Below are positions 20,282-29,123 of a DNA stretch of 64,000 bases, piece after piece (within the stretch, counting starts at the first letter, position 1; each line of letters opens with the position of its first letter). The position numbers and the translations under genes are program-made. Origin of the DNA: Cesiribacter sp964504565 (lineage in GTDB: Bacteria > Bacteroidota > Bacteroidia > Cytophagales > Cyclobacteriaceae); assembly GCA_964504565.1 (NCBI GenBank), contig CAZDEY010000006.1, forward strand, positions 1 through 64,000. The letters are read 5' to 3'. Under the pieces are notes generated by a model, which did not search any database, was not told where the DNA came from, and saw nothing but the letters and a program-made list of their open reading frames with translations.

Positions 20282-20875
20282 ATGAAGTGGTTTCGTAGGT
20301 CAGAGAAGAAAGAACGGACTGATGAGGAATTACTTCGGCTTTACCAGGCTGAGGGCGATATGGCGCACCTGACCGATTTATACAATCGCTATATTCATCT
20401 AATTTACGGGGTATGCCTTAAGTACCTGCGCAACGAGCCGGACAGTCAGGATATGTGTATGCAGGTATACGAAAAGCTGCCTGCTGCCCTGAACAAGCAG
20501 GATATCCGAAATTTTGCCAGTTGGCTACACGTACTTACTAAAAATGAGTGCTTAATGAAACTGCGCTCGGCCGCCCACCGCAATCAGCAGAGCCAGACTT
20601 CACTTTCCGAAGAACCCAATATGGAATTGGCGTACTCTTTGCATCATATAGGTGAGGAAGACCACCTGGAGGATAATCTGGTTGCCCTGGAAAAAGCCCT
20701 AAAAGAATTGCCCCCGGAACAAGAACGCTGCATCCGGCTGTTTTACCTGGAACAGAAATGCTACAAAGAAATTAGCGAAACTACCGAATATAACCTCAAA
20801 CAAGTAAAAAGCTACATCCAGAACGGCAAGCGTAACCTAAAGAAGCATCTGCAACAATTTAATGAAGAAGTTTAA
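20282..20875 (+). CDS. ECF-type RNA polymerase sigma factor
   Basis: 197 residues, the normal size for an extracytoplasmic-function sigma-70 factor. Region 2 is at ~15-90 (LLRLYQAEGDMAHL, DLYNRYIHLIYGVCLKYL, QDMCMQVYEKL) and region 4 at ~125-190 (ALKELPPEQERCIRLFYLE, YKEISETTEYNLKQVKSYI), the helix-turn-helix that reads the -35 element. The stop codon overlaps the start of the anti-sigma gene by 14 bases, so the two are translationally coupled. It probably directs transcription of this locus, including the divergent VWA gene, when the membrane-bound partner releases it. Confidence 0.93.
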   Translation: MKWFRRSEKKERTDEELLRLYQAEGDMAHLTDLYNRYIHLIYGVCLKYLRNEPDSQDMCMQVYEKLPAALNKQDIRNFASWLHVLTKNECLMKLRSAAHRNQQSQTSLSEEPNMELAYSLHHIGEEDHLEDNLVALEKALKELPPEQERCIRLFYLEQKCYKEISETTEYNLKQVKSYIQNGKRNLKKHLQQFNEEV

Positions 20876-22343
20876 CCCCAATACGAACGAGCAAGCTACC
20901 GGCCACCTGAGGCCGGAAGAATTGCGCCGTTACCAGGCGGGTGAACTATCTAACGCCCAAATGCACCGGGTAGAAAAACACCTGCTGAATTGCGACTTGT
21001 GTAGTGATGCCCTGGAAGGCTTAAGCCAATTTAGCCCGGAGGCTAATGAGGCCGCCGTTGCCGAATTAAAAACCAGAATTGAGACCAAGCAGAAGTATTC
21101 GGGCGCGGCAGTATTCTGGCGAGTTGCGGCAGTAATTCTTCTATTTCTTATTAGCGGAAGTATTTATTTATTGGTAGATAAGGTAGAATCGGATGTTACG
21201 CCAATTGCTACCCTTAAAACCGAACCCGAGCAGGAACCACCAGCGCCAATAAAGAATGGCAATACTGATTCAGCGCCCGAAGCTATCATTAATGACTCAG
21301 CGGAAGCTAAACCTACGCCGGGTGAGCGTTCTTCAAGAATTCCTGAAGTACCTTCTGCTGTTGAAGAAGAAGCAATTACAGTTGCTAAGCAGCCCGAACC
21401 GGAAGTTATAGAGGTCCCTGATACGGAAGAGGTTGAGCAAAGTGTAAGCGTAGCCCCGCCACCTCCGGTCAACTCTCCGGCCAGGCAAGAGCGCTTTCAG
21501 AGTGCTGATTCTGATGTAGAAGAGCTGGCCATTGCCGGTTCTCTGGCCGACAAAGTAGAGGTAGAAGATCCTTCGCCTGATGCTAGTCTGGATATCGCTA
21601 ACTCCTTACAGGGCACTACTGCCGGGGTTGATGTTAAAAAGAAATCCGAGGCTGCTTCAACTCATATCAAACTTAGGGGCATTTCCTCTATAGCAACCAA
21701 TACCAGCCCGGGCCGGGTTATTAAAGGTAAGGTTATAAGCTCGGTTGACGGGGAGCCGCTGCCGGGCGTAGCCGTTCAGTGGGAAGGCAGTGCCTACGGC
21801 GTAACTACCAATGTAGAAGGTGAATATGAAATTACGCTTCCAACTACTAAAAACACTTCACTTACCTACAACTTCTACGGATATAATAGCTTAAACCTGG
21901 CAGTAAACGATACAACTACTATACTAATGGCTCGGCTGGAAGAGGATACGGAGACTTTGGACGAGGTAGTAGTTACGGCTTACGGTATTGAAAGAGAACA
22001 ACAATCGTTAGGCTACTCAGTGCAAGCTGCTGATGCTGGAGAATTTCAAATTCCCCAACCGGTGAATGGCAAAAAAGCCTACGCCCAATACCTGGAGGAA
22101 AGTTTGAAGTATACGCCGGAAGCCCAAAAGGCTAAAGTGGAAGGTACAGTAAAGTTAAAACTAACCATTGGGCCCGGCGGAAGTATTGACGATATCGAAG
22201 TAAAAAAATCGCTAGGCTACGGACTAGATGAAGAAGGCATACGGTTGGTGAAAGAAGGCCCGGCCTGGCAACCCGCCCGCCAAAATGGTGTGCCGGTAGA
22301 GCATTCAGTAGTAGTAAAGGTTAGGTTTAAATTATCAGAATAA
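20862..22343 (+). CDS. Chimeric anti-sigma protein with SusC plug-like pieces and TonB C-terminal domain
   Basis: 493 residues. N-terminal anti-sigma zinc-finger (zf-HC2) with HLLNCDLC (HxxxCxxC) at ~40-48, then one membrane segment (~85-107, FWRVAAVILLFLISGSIYLL). A Pro/Glu-rich periplasmic linker (~110-230) follows. The periplasmic part has, in order: NSLQGTTAGVDV and HIKLRGISSI, which resemble the plug of SusC/RagA receptors; a CarboxypepD_reg-like domain (~285-355, GKVISSVDGEPLPGVAV); LDEVVVTAYG, a SusC hallmark normally placed between that domain and the plug; and a TonB_C domain (~405-493, VEGTVKLKLTIGPGGSI, AWQPARQNGVPV). The plug piece is thus in permuted order. It probably holds the upstream sigma factor at the membrane and senses an outer-membrane or TonB-linked signal; this is inference. 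Confidence 0.88.
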   Translation: MKKFNPNTNEQATGHLRPEELRRYQAGELSNAQMHRVEKHLLNCDLCSDALEGLSQFSPEANEAAVAELKTRIETKQKYSGAAVFWRVAAVILLFLISGSIYLLVDKVESDVTPIATLKTEPEQEPPAPIKNGNTDSAPEAIINDSAEAKPTPGERSSRIPEVPSAVEEEAITVAKQPEPEVIEVPDTEEVEQSVSVAPPPPVNSPARQERFQSADSDVEELAIAGSLADKVEVEDPSPDASLDIANSLQGTTAGVDVKKKSEAASTHIKLRGISSIATNTSPGRVIKGKVISSVDGEPLPGVAVQWEGSAYGVTTNVEGEYEITLPTTKNTSLTYNFYGYNSLNLAVNDTTTILMARLEEDTETLDEVVVTAYGIEREQQSLGYSVQAADAGEFQIPQPVNGKKAYAQYLEESLKYTPEAQKAKVEGTVKLKLTIGPGGSIDDIEVKKSLGYGLDEEGIRLVKEGPAWQPARQNGVPVEHSVVVKVRFKLSE

Positions 22344-22364
22344 GCGGCTCCATATTTTTATACA

Positions 22365-22865
22365 ATGAAAGTACAAAAATTACTGCTCCCCCTTCTCATG
22401 ACTTGCTTATGCGCAATTATTAGTTCCTGCAGGTCCGATGAGAACCTGATAGGCAATTCCTTTAGCTGCCTGATCGACGGCGAACGGTTTATCCCCAAAA
22501 ATACAGACTGGAAGGGTGGACCGGCCATTGAAGGTCAAATAAAAAGCGATACCTTGATTTTAACCGGGCGAAACAATGAAAACGGCAGTAATTCAGTCGG
22601 CCTCAGGGTTGTAAATTTTACTGGAAAAGGCCGCTACCCGTTGGATGATTCAGAAGCAAGCTACGGCCGCTACTATTCTTCCGAACATATGACCCAATAT
22701 TTTACCCAAAGCATCCATACCGGCCTACTAATTATTGAACGCTACGAACCGAATGAGGGCGTAGTAGCAGGAAAATTTAGCTTCCAGGCTATTGATGGAA
22801 GTGGTTCGAGCATAGTTGAGGTAACGAAGGGAGAATTTACAATAGATTGCGCCGTTTTGGATTAA
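22365..22865 (+). CDS. Small lipoprotein, unknown function
   Basis: 166 residues. The signal peptide ends in a lipobox (IISSC, Cys ~22), so it is probably a lipid-anchored envelope protein. The mature part has FSCLIDGERFIPKN, YYSSEHMTQYFTQ and GKFSFQAIDGSG followed by a GEFTIDC ending, a layout like the DUF6252-type small lipoproteins of Bacteroidota; I am not certain of the family. It begins 21 bases after the anti-sigma gene and is probably the third gene of that operon. No clear terminator separates it from the convergent gene at 22921. Confidence 0.75.
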   Translation: MKVQKLLLPLLMTCLCAIISSCRSDENLIGNSFSCLIDGERFIPKNTDWKGGPAIEGQIKSDTLILTGRNNENGSNSVGLRVVNFTGKGRYPLDDSEASYGRYYSSEHMTQYFTQSIHTGLLIIERYEPNEGVVAGKFSFQAIDGSGSSIVEVTKGEFTIDCAVLD

Positions 22866-22920
22866 AGGAGCAGTTATATTACCTAACTAAGCACTTTAAC
22901 TGCACCAGATTAACCCAACA

Positions 22921-25900
22921 TTAATTCCGCTTTATAATTCGGGTGGTTTGGCTTTTATAATTTTGGCCGTAAACTCTAAGTAAATACAAGCCGGGCCGGG
23001 TAGCACCTAAGTCTACCTGCCGGGCAATAACTTGCTGATCGCTATCTGCCTGTAGGCTATAGCTGCCTACCTTTCTGCCGGCTACATCCAATACAACCAG
23101 TTCATATTCGCCGGCTTGCGGTGCGGTAAAGCTGAACGTAACCTCAGTACGGAATGGGTTAGGATAGGCCAGTAATTTTGTTTTTTGATCACTCGAATCA
23201 CCGTTTTCTGCTTGTAAAAGCTGGTTTACATCAAAAGCGGTGCGGATTTTGGCCGGATCCTTAACTTCAATTTCCATAGCGTTCAAGAAACCGTAGCGGG
23301 CAAAATTTGCGGCCTCCAATTCAAGCTCAATTTTTCCCTGTTCGGGCCATATATCATAAATAGGCACGGTACGGCTGATATTGTATTCCGCATCTAAATA
23401 AACTGACTTATCACCGATCATAAACCGGGTAGATCCGCTTTCGCCGCCTTCAAAAGCCGATGAAGCAAAGAAGCGGAACGAGTACAACAACTCATCATTT
23501 AGCCCGTAAAATTGCATTTTGGCCCTGGTACCCACCTCGGTATAGTAGAAAGTCTTAATTACATTGTCGTGGTATATGCCTTTATCATCCGCATCCGGAC
23601 CAAAGGGGTTATCACCGTCAAAATTGGTTTGCACCCGCAAATTAACCCCCGTGTTTTTAGTATCCTGATCCTCGAAGTTGTACCAAGTGTCACCGGTTAC
23701 TGGCTTGCGATCAAGGTTATTCCAGGGGTCGCCCATGTTGAGGGTGAAGTTGGCATTAACCAAAATTTCTTCCTGAAGGGTTGCTTCTTTCACCATACTA
23801 CTGAAATCCGATTGCTGCTGTCCTTTGGCCGTTCTAATCTTGAATTCGTAGCCTTTATTTCTCAATAAATTATTGACTAAGTGGCTTGTGGCATCAGCCG
23901 GGGCAGTTGTAATTAGCTGGTATTCCCCACTTGGCAACTCCCGCTGCCAAATTTCAAACCCGCCTTCCCCCTGGCTATTATCCTCCCAGCTTAGTTTTAT
24001 AGCATTTACCGAGATTGCATGAGCCCTTACGCGTTCCGGGCGCATAATTGCTACCTTGCTGGTATATTCTTCAATTAATAGCGCAGTTAAATAGGCTCCT
24101 TTGGTAGCACTTTCATCGGCGGTCACTTCAACAATTAGTTCCCCATTTTCATTAGGTGAAAGGGCGTTGAGCTGCCCGGTTTTTTCAATATTATCCTGTA
24201 CGGGCAGAGCCACAGTTTGGCCGTTCACAGTATAAAGAGTGCTTCCGTTATGGCTCTTGTAGATAGTAGATCCGAAGAATACCAAATTGTACTGTTTATC
24301 GGACTGTAGACCGGCCAGGGTAAGCTTGCCCGTATTGCCTTTTGGCGAGGTATAGGCCTCCAGCGCAACTTCGTTGGGAAAGCGCCGGTTGGCCGGGCCG
24401 GCTAAAGCACCCCAAGGTTTAACTGATGCCCAGCCGCTACCTACCGTTAGGCTGTAACCGGTTTCTTCACCCAACTCATTCAGCATATTTTCCAGCACCT
24501 TCCCTCCGTTTTGGCTGCTTACCGCCGCGGTGGTGTTCCAGGGAGCCGGGGCAGGCTGAGTGCCTAAATTTACGTAGGTAGTAATTTTTTGGCTATGCAG
24601 CACCTGTAAGGTAAACACCTTATCGGTTGCCAGCAGGCTATCGGTAAGGGTAAGTTGCAAATTTTGGTACAGGCCAATATCACTAGCCGCTGGTGAAGCT
24701 ATTAATCGCCCGCCCCCATTAGTAATTTCTACCTTAAGAAAATCGGGGAAGAATTGGGTAGCGTAGCTCAAATCCATGCCATCCGGGTCGTAGGCTTCAA
24801 ACTCAATTACGGTAGTATCCCCTTCGTACACTTTTATATAGTCGCTGAGGCCGGCCAGTACCGGTTCGGTATTTCCTATACTAAGTTCTACCTCTTCGCT
24901 CCATTCCGAATTTTGCTGACCCAATACAGCCCGCACTTGGTAACTGACACTTTCACCGGGCCGGTTATCTATAAATAGTTGGGCACCCGGCGCGGCGGTG
25001 CTGAGCTTTTTATACTCTTGGTTGCCGGCTTTCTTCCATATTTCGGTAGAATAATTTCCGGAGTTTTCCCAGCGTATAATTGCTTGCTTAGTTGAATTTT
25101 GGGTAGCACTTAGGCGGTAGGGTTTAGGCAAGGTAGTGCCGGGGGTAGTTAGTTGCAGAAGATTGCCCTGCCCATCGGTTTCCAGCAAATCCGATTCGCC
25201 CTGGCTAGTTATAGCTTTTAACGCATATTGGTACGTTTGGCCGCCTATAACACTTTTATCCTGAAAAGATTGCCCGCTGCTAGCACCTAACAGTGTATAA
25301 ATGCCGTTTTCAGAGTTTTTCCTATAAACCTCCACCCTACTATTTTCGGCACTTAGCCACTGCAGTAGCACCCCGCTGGCCTCGGTAAGTTGCAAACTAG
25401 CCTGATTGGGAGTAGCAATAGTAGTTGAAGAAGGTTTTTCATCGGTAAACAGCGAATCGGCAATTGGCTGTAGTTCAAAGGAATTGCTTTTCCAGCGAAC
25501 CAATAAGCTTTCTCCGGCTCCGTAGCTTTCAAAATAAACCACCTTTATAGGGTAAATTCCTGCCTTAAGCTCTATAGTACCGGAACGCTCCTGCTCGGCA
25601 TGGGTATAATCGTTAAATACTAACTGGCGCCCGTTTAAGCTAAGCACGCTACCGTCTTTCGATTTGGTGTAGAAGGTATAAACCCCCGCTTTCGGCACCC
25701 TTAAACTTCCTTCGAAACTTATAGCAAAGGTGTCTTCAGTTTGGCTGGGCGATATAGTGAAGTTGGCAGTACGCCCACGCTTAATTACAGGCAGCAGGCT
25801 TATATCGTTTACGGTTGAAATTTCTCCTTCGTAGTACTGGTAGAACAAACCGTTGCGATACGTGCCGGCCGTAACCTGGTTGCTTGCTTCCGACAAGTTG

Positions 25901-27672
25901 CCTTGCTGATCGCGGGCCCGGACGGTAAACCGAAAATTCTTATGCTGAGGCAAACCCTGTAAAGTATAGTTCGTCTGCCGGGTGGAGGCAATTAATACCG
26001 TATCGTTGCCGTATAGTTCATAGGTAAGCCGGCCGTTGCTATCATCCCGGGCCGGGCTCCAGTACAAGCCAATACTGTTTAAGGTGGTGTTGCCTACCGC
26101 TAGGTTCTGAGGAATTGTAGGAGCTTGAGCATCGGCAAAGGTTTTCGCACTGGCGGTAGTATAGGCCGAACCACCACTATTATTTACGGCCCGCAATTGG
26201 TAATAGTATCGAACTCCGGCCTGTAATTCGCCTTCAGTGGCTTGCTGTTGGTTTATTCCTACCTGCTGGGCTAATTGCCAGGGACCATTTGGCCCGGTGC
26301 TCCGGTATAGTTCAAAGCCATTTTCGTTATTGCTATTATCTTGCCAGCTAAGGCTAATGGCCTGCGGCGCACGGGCAATTGCCTGTAGGTTAGTAGGGGC
26401 TTGCATATTACCCTCGGCATTGTAGGTAACCGCAACCGGGTTAGAATAGGCACTGGGGCAACCAAACTTTTCGGTAACCGATACGCTATAACTTCCGCCG
26501 CGGTCTACCACTATAGATTGAGTGGTAGCGCCGGTTGACCATAAATAGGCTTGCATGCCCGCCGGGGCGCTAAGGGTTACGGTCGATCGGCCGTCGGGTG
26601 AAGGCAGGGCAGTTGGGCCATCAGCCGTTATACTTGGTTTGGGCGAAGGGCCAATTCGTTTAATTTCCAGCGGATTAGACCAGCGCGACCACTGCCCCTG
26701 CCGCTTTAGCCTAACCGTATAACTTCCTAAGGCATTGAACGGAATTTCGTGGGTGCGAAGGCTAAGAAGTTGCCCATCTTTCTTCCATTCATAGTCTTCA
26801 AAACCGGCCTGAATGCCCATGATGCCCTGCACGGTTTCGCCTTCGCAAAAATTATACTTAAAACGCCGGGCGTGAATGTTCAGCAAAGAATTATTCTGAA
26901 GAAAGGGAAAGAAATCCTTATGCGAGTAGCTGGCCCACCAGGTTCCGTGGCCTAATTCCGGAAAAAAGTAGTACCGATAATTAGCCCCCGCATTTTCAAA
27001 AGCCGCTGCCACTATATTGCCTACAGTAGGCGACGGGTTAGAATCGCGCCCGCCCTGAGAATGCCAAACTGCTTTGTATTTAAGTATTTCCGCATCCTGC
27101 TGGGCGGTAGAAGCCCGGGCATACGACATTATCGAAGTTCCGGCGAATACCAGCGGGTTTTCCGTAGTTAACTTCCAGGCCATATCGGCCCCAGCCGAGT
27201 AGCCTTCGGTAGTAATTCTTAAGGGGTCTACCCGCAGGTTTTCTATTGCCCATTGCACAAAAGCCAAAACTTTAGGCTTCTCGTGGGGCGACCAAAACTC
27301 GCTTCGGGCCTGGGGCATCATTACAAAGCCGTTATACTTTCCGGCTTCCATTCCCTGCAAGTGGTTTCTGCCCCCTATTTTAAGCTGAAGGTTATTATCG
27401 GTGCCGTGCTGGCCCAAGCCATGAAAAAATACTACCAAAGGATAGGTTTCGGCCGAGTTCTGGTGATAGCCTTTAGGGTATAGCAAACGAAATGGCATAC
27501 CATTTATAATGAAGGCTTTATAATCTTTAGTATCCCAATCGGTACCTACATTTGGGGTATAGCACCAAGGGTAAACTTTATTATCGGAAGGGGGTGCCAT
27601 AGTACAATCCTGACCAAATATGCTGGTACCAGCTACAAAAGAAAGAAGGATAAGTAGAAAAAATTTTCTCAT
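22921..27672 (-). CDS. Secreted multidomain esterase-like protein with PA14, FN3 and T9SS sorting domain
   Basis: About 1583 residues from the ATG complementary to 27670-27672, which begins the signal peptide MRKFFLLILLSFVAG; an ATG 15 bases upstream is less fitting. Residues ~30-275 are an alpha/beta hydrolase like feruloyl esterases or PHB depolymerases: VVFFHGLGQHG, nucleophile in EGYSAGADMAW, and a late His in ELGHGTWW. Ig-like and FN3 domains follow, then a PA14 domain (~605-750, FYQYYEGEIS, YTFYTKSKDGSVL), more FN3, a cadherin-like stretch, two malectin/carbohydrate-binding-like modules (~1035-1220 and ~1305-1480), and the T9SS type A C-terminal domain (AYPNPFRTEV, RPGLYLLRVYG). It probably acts outside the cell on polysaccharide esters. 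The substrate cannot be read from sequence. Confidence 0.87.
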   Translation of the reverse strand: MRKFFLLILLSFVAGTSIFGQDCTMAPPSDNKVYPWCYTPNVGTDWDTKDYKAFIINGMPFRLLYPKGYHQNSAETYPLVVFFHGLGQHGTDNNLQLKIGGRNHLQGMEAGKYNGFVMMPQARSEFWSPHEKPKVLAFVQWAIENLRVDPLRITTEGYSAGADMAWKLTTENPLVFAGTSIMSYARASTAQQDAEILKYKAVWHSQGGRDSNPSPTVGNIVAAAFENAGANYRYYFFPELGHGTWWASYSHKDFFPFLQNNSLLNIHARRFKYNFCEGETVQGIMGIQAGFEDYEWKKDGQLLSLRTHEIPFNALGSYTVRLKRQGQWSRWSNPLEIKRIGPSPKPSITADGPTALPSPDGRSTVTLSAPAGMQAYLWSTGATTQSIVVDRGGSYSVSVTEKFGCPSAYSNPVAVTYNAEGNMQAPTNLQAIARAPQAISLSWQDNSNNENGFELYRSTGPNGPWQLAQQVGINQQQATEGELQAGVRYYYQLRAVNNSGGSAYTTASAKTFADAQAPTIPQNLAVGNTTLNSIGLYWSPARDDSNGRLTYELYGNDTVLIASTRQTNYTLQGLPQHKNFRFTVRARDQQGNLSEASNQVTAGTYRNGLFYQYYEGEISTVNDISLLPVIKRGRTANFTISPSQTEDTFAISFEGSLRVPKAGVYTFYTKSKDGSVLSLNGRQLVFNDYTHAEQERSGTIELKAGIYPIKVVYFESYGAGESLLVRWKSNSFELQPIADSLFTDEKPSSTTIATPNQASLQLTEASGVLLQWLSAENSRVEVYRKNSENGIYTLLGASSGQSFQDKSVIGGQTYQYALKAITSQGESDLLETDGQGNLLQLTTPGTTLPKPYRLSATQNSTKQAIIRWENSGNYSTEIWKKAGNQEYKKLSTAAPGAQLFIDNRPGESVSYQVRAVLGQQNSEWSEEVELSIGNTEPVLAGLSDYIKVYEGDTTVIEFEAYDPDGMDLSYATQFFPDFLKVEITNGGGRLIASPAASDIGLYQNLQLTLTDSLLATDKVFTLQVLHSQKITTYVNLGTQPAPAPWNTTAAVSSQNGGKVLENMLNELGEETGYSLTVGSGWASVKPWGALAGPANRRFPNEVALEAYTSPKGNTGKLTLAGLQSDKQYNLVFFGSTIYKSHNGSTLYTVNGQTVALPVQDNIEKTGQLNALSPNENGELIVEVTADESATKGAYLTALLIEEYTSKVAIMRPERVRAHAISVNAIKLSWEDNSQGEGGFEIWQRELPSGEYQLITTAPADATSHLVNNLLRNKGYEFKIRTAKGQQQSDFSSMVKEATLQEEILVNANFTLNMGDPWNNLDRKPVTGDTWYNFEDQDTKNTGVNLRVQTNFDGDNPFGPDADDKGIYHDNVIKTFYYTEVGTRAKMQFYGLNDELLYSFRFFASSAFEGGESGSTRFMIGDKSVYLDAEYNISRTVPIYDIWPEQGKIELELEAANFARYGFLNAMEIEVKDPAKIRTAFDVNQLLQAENGDSSDQKTKLLAYPNPFRTEVTFSFTAPQAGEYELVVLDVAGRKVGSYSLQADSDQQVIARQVDLGATRPGLYLLRVYGQNYKSQTTRIIKRN

Positions 27673-28103
27673 ATAAATAGGCCTCATGAAAAAATAGCTG
27701 ACAGTTTAGGCTGCCCAGCTCATGGGATATACGCCAAATACCAAAGGTTTGGCTTTAGCAAAGCTAAAAAGCCTTGGCCGCAAGCCAAAACATCTGCAAT
27801 TAATTTTACATTAAATTGAATTGAATAATTTTCAGACGAAATTTGATATACGTTATAAAGCAACCCGGTGGTTCTTAATATAAAATTAATATACTTTTTT
27901 TCAGATTTCGAAAACCAAACCAGCAGTTTTCCCTTATATGTAATTGAATACCACAAAGCTACACACTGTTATTTTTTTCGACTACTCAATTTTATCAGGT
28001 ATTCAATTCTATTCGCCACTCGTTTGATTTGGGCATTTAGCCTCTATCTGGAATAGGAATTTTTGGAGGTGTATACTTCTTTTTTTATCTAAATAAATGA
28101 CCT
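27673..28103. other. Divergent intergenic region
   Basis: AT-rich, with no supported gene. It separates the esterase gene from the ferritin-like pair and should contain promoters in both directions. A pyrimidine-rich run (CTTCTTTTTTT) lies just before the plus-strand gene. I could not fix a good TAnnTTTG element. Confidence 0.45.
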
Positions 28104-29105
28104 ATGTCAAACCAATCTACCCCTACTTTATCGTCGGGAGCTTTCGAGGCTAAAACCAGCCGTCGAAAATTTTTAATGTATTCCGGTGCCGGCCTGGCCG
28201 CTACCGGTTTGCTGCTATCCGGCTGTAGCGACGATGCCGGCGAAATGGCAGTTGAAAACCCCAGCTTACAACCCCCGGCAAATTTCCAGGCTATAAAAGA
28301 TAGCAGCGGAAGTGTTAAGCTAAGCTGGAAAGACCAATCGAGCGGTGAAAGTGGCTACCGCGTTGAGCGTAGCTCTACCCCTAACGGAACCTTTACTCAA
28401 ATTGGCGGCGATTTGCGGGCCAATACTACCTCGTTTACCGATGTAGGAGTAGGCTCGGCAACGGTATACTACCGCGTTCGGGCTTTCCAGGGCACTCAGG
28501 TTTCTGCTTATACCAACGTTATGAGCAGCAACAATATGGCGGCCACCGTATACTTAGGCGAAGGCGATATTGGCATACTAAACTATGCCTACGCGCTGGA
28601 ACAACTGGAAGCTGCTTATTATATAATGGCCGTACAAAATTTTTATGGCGGTGCTTCCGATAACGAAATGCGTGTCCTGGATGATCTTAGAAAACACGAG
28701 GTAGCCCACCGAGATTTCTTTAAAGCAGCCCTTGGCGATGACGCTATTCCTGACCTAATGGTGGATTTTAGCTCTGTTGACTTTGGTAGCCGCATGAGTG
28801 TGCTAGGTACTGCCAAAGTTCTGGAAAACACCGGAGTATCGGCCTATAACGGAGCCGGCCCCCTGTTAATGAATACTGAATTCTTAACGCAAGCCGGTAA
28901 AATAGTATCGGTAGAGGCCCGCCACGCTGCAGTTATCAGCAACCTAATAGAGCCTAACTCTACTGCTTTCGTAGATGTAGTGGATGAGCAAGGTCTTGAT
29001 TTATTTGCTCAACCTATGGAAGTGCTAATGGCAGCCGGTCCGTTTATTACTACCGAAATTGATGCCAGTGGCTTACCAACCGAAGAAGACGCCAGAAACC
29101 GTTAA
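28104..29105 (+). CDS. Tat-exported lipoprotein with FN3 and ferritin-like domain
   Basis: 333 residues. A twin-arginine signal (TSRRKFLMYSG) with hydrophobic core ends in a lipobox (LLSGC, ~41), so it should be exported folded and lipid-anchored. Residues ~55-145 form an FN3 domain (PPANFQAIKDSSGSVKLSW, YYRVRAFQG). Residues ~150-310 form a ferritin-like four-helix domain with candidate metal ligands in YALEQLEAAYY, DLRKHEVAHRDFF and SVEARHAAVIS. It is followed after 18 bases by a second ferritin-like gene, so the two form an operon. Such pairs occur in Bacteroidota, with unknown biochemical role. Oxidative-stress or metal handling in the periplasm is a guess from the fold. Confidence 0.85.
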   Translation: MSNQSTPTLSSGAFEAKTSRRKFLMYSGAGLAATGLLLSGCSDDAGEMAVENPSLQPPANFQAIKDSSGSVKLSWKDQSSGESGYRVERSSTPNGTFTQIGGDLRANTTSFTDVGVGSATVYYRVRAFQGTQVSAYTNVMSSNNMAATVYLGEGDIGILNYAYALEQLEAAYYIMAVQNFYGGASDNEMRVLDDLRKHEVAHRDFFKAALGDDAIPDLMVDFSSVDFGSRMSVLGTAKVLENTGVSAYNGAGPLLMNTEFLTQAGKIVSVEARHAAVISNLIEPNSTAFVDVVDEQGLDLFAQPMEVLMAAGPFITTEIDASGLPTEEDARNR

Positions 29106-29123
29106 TCCTAAGAACACATTATT

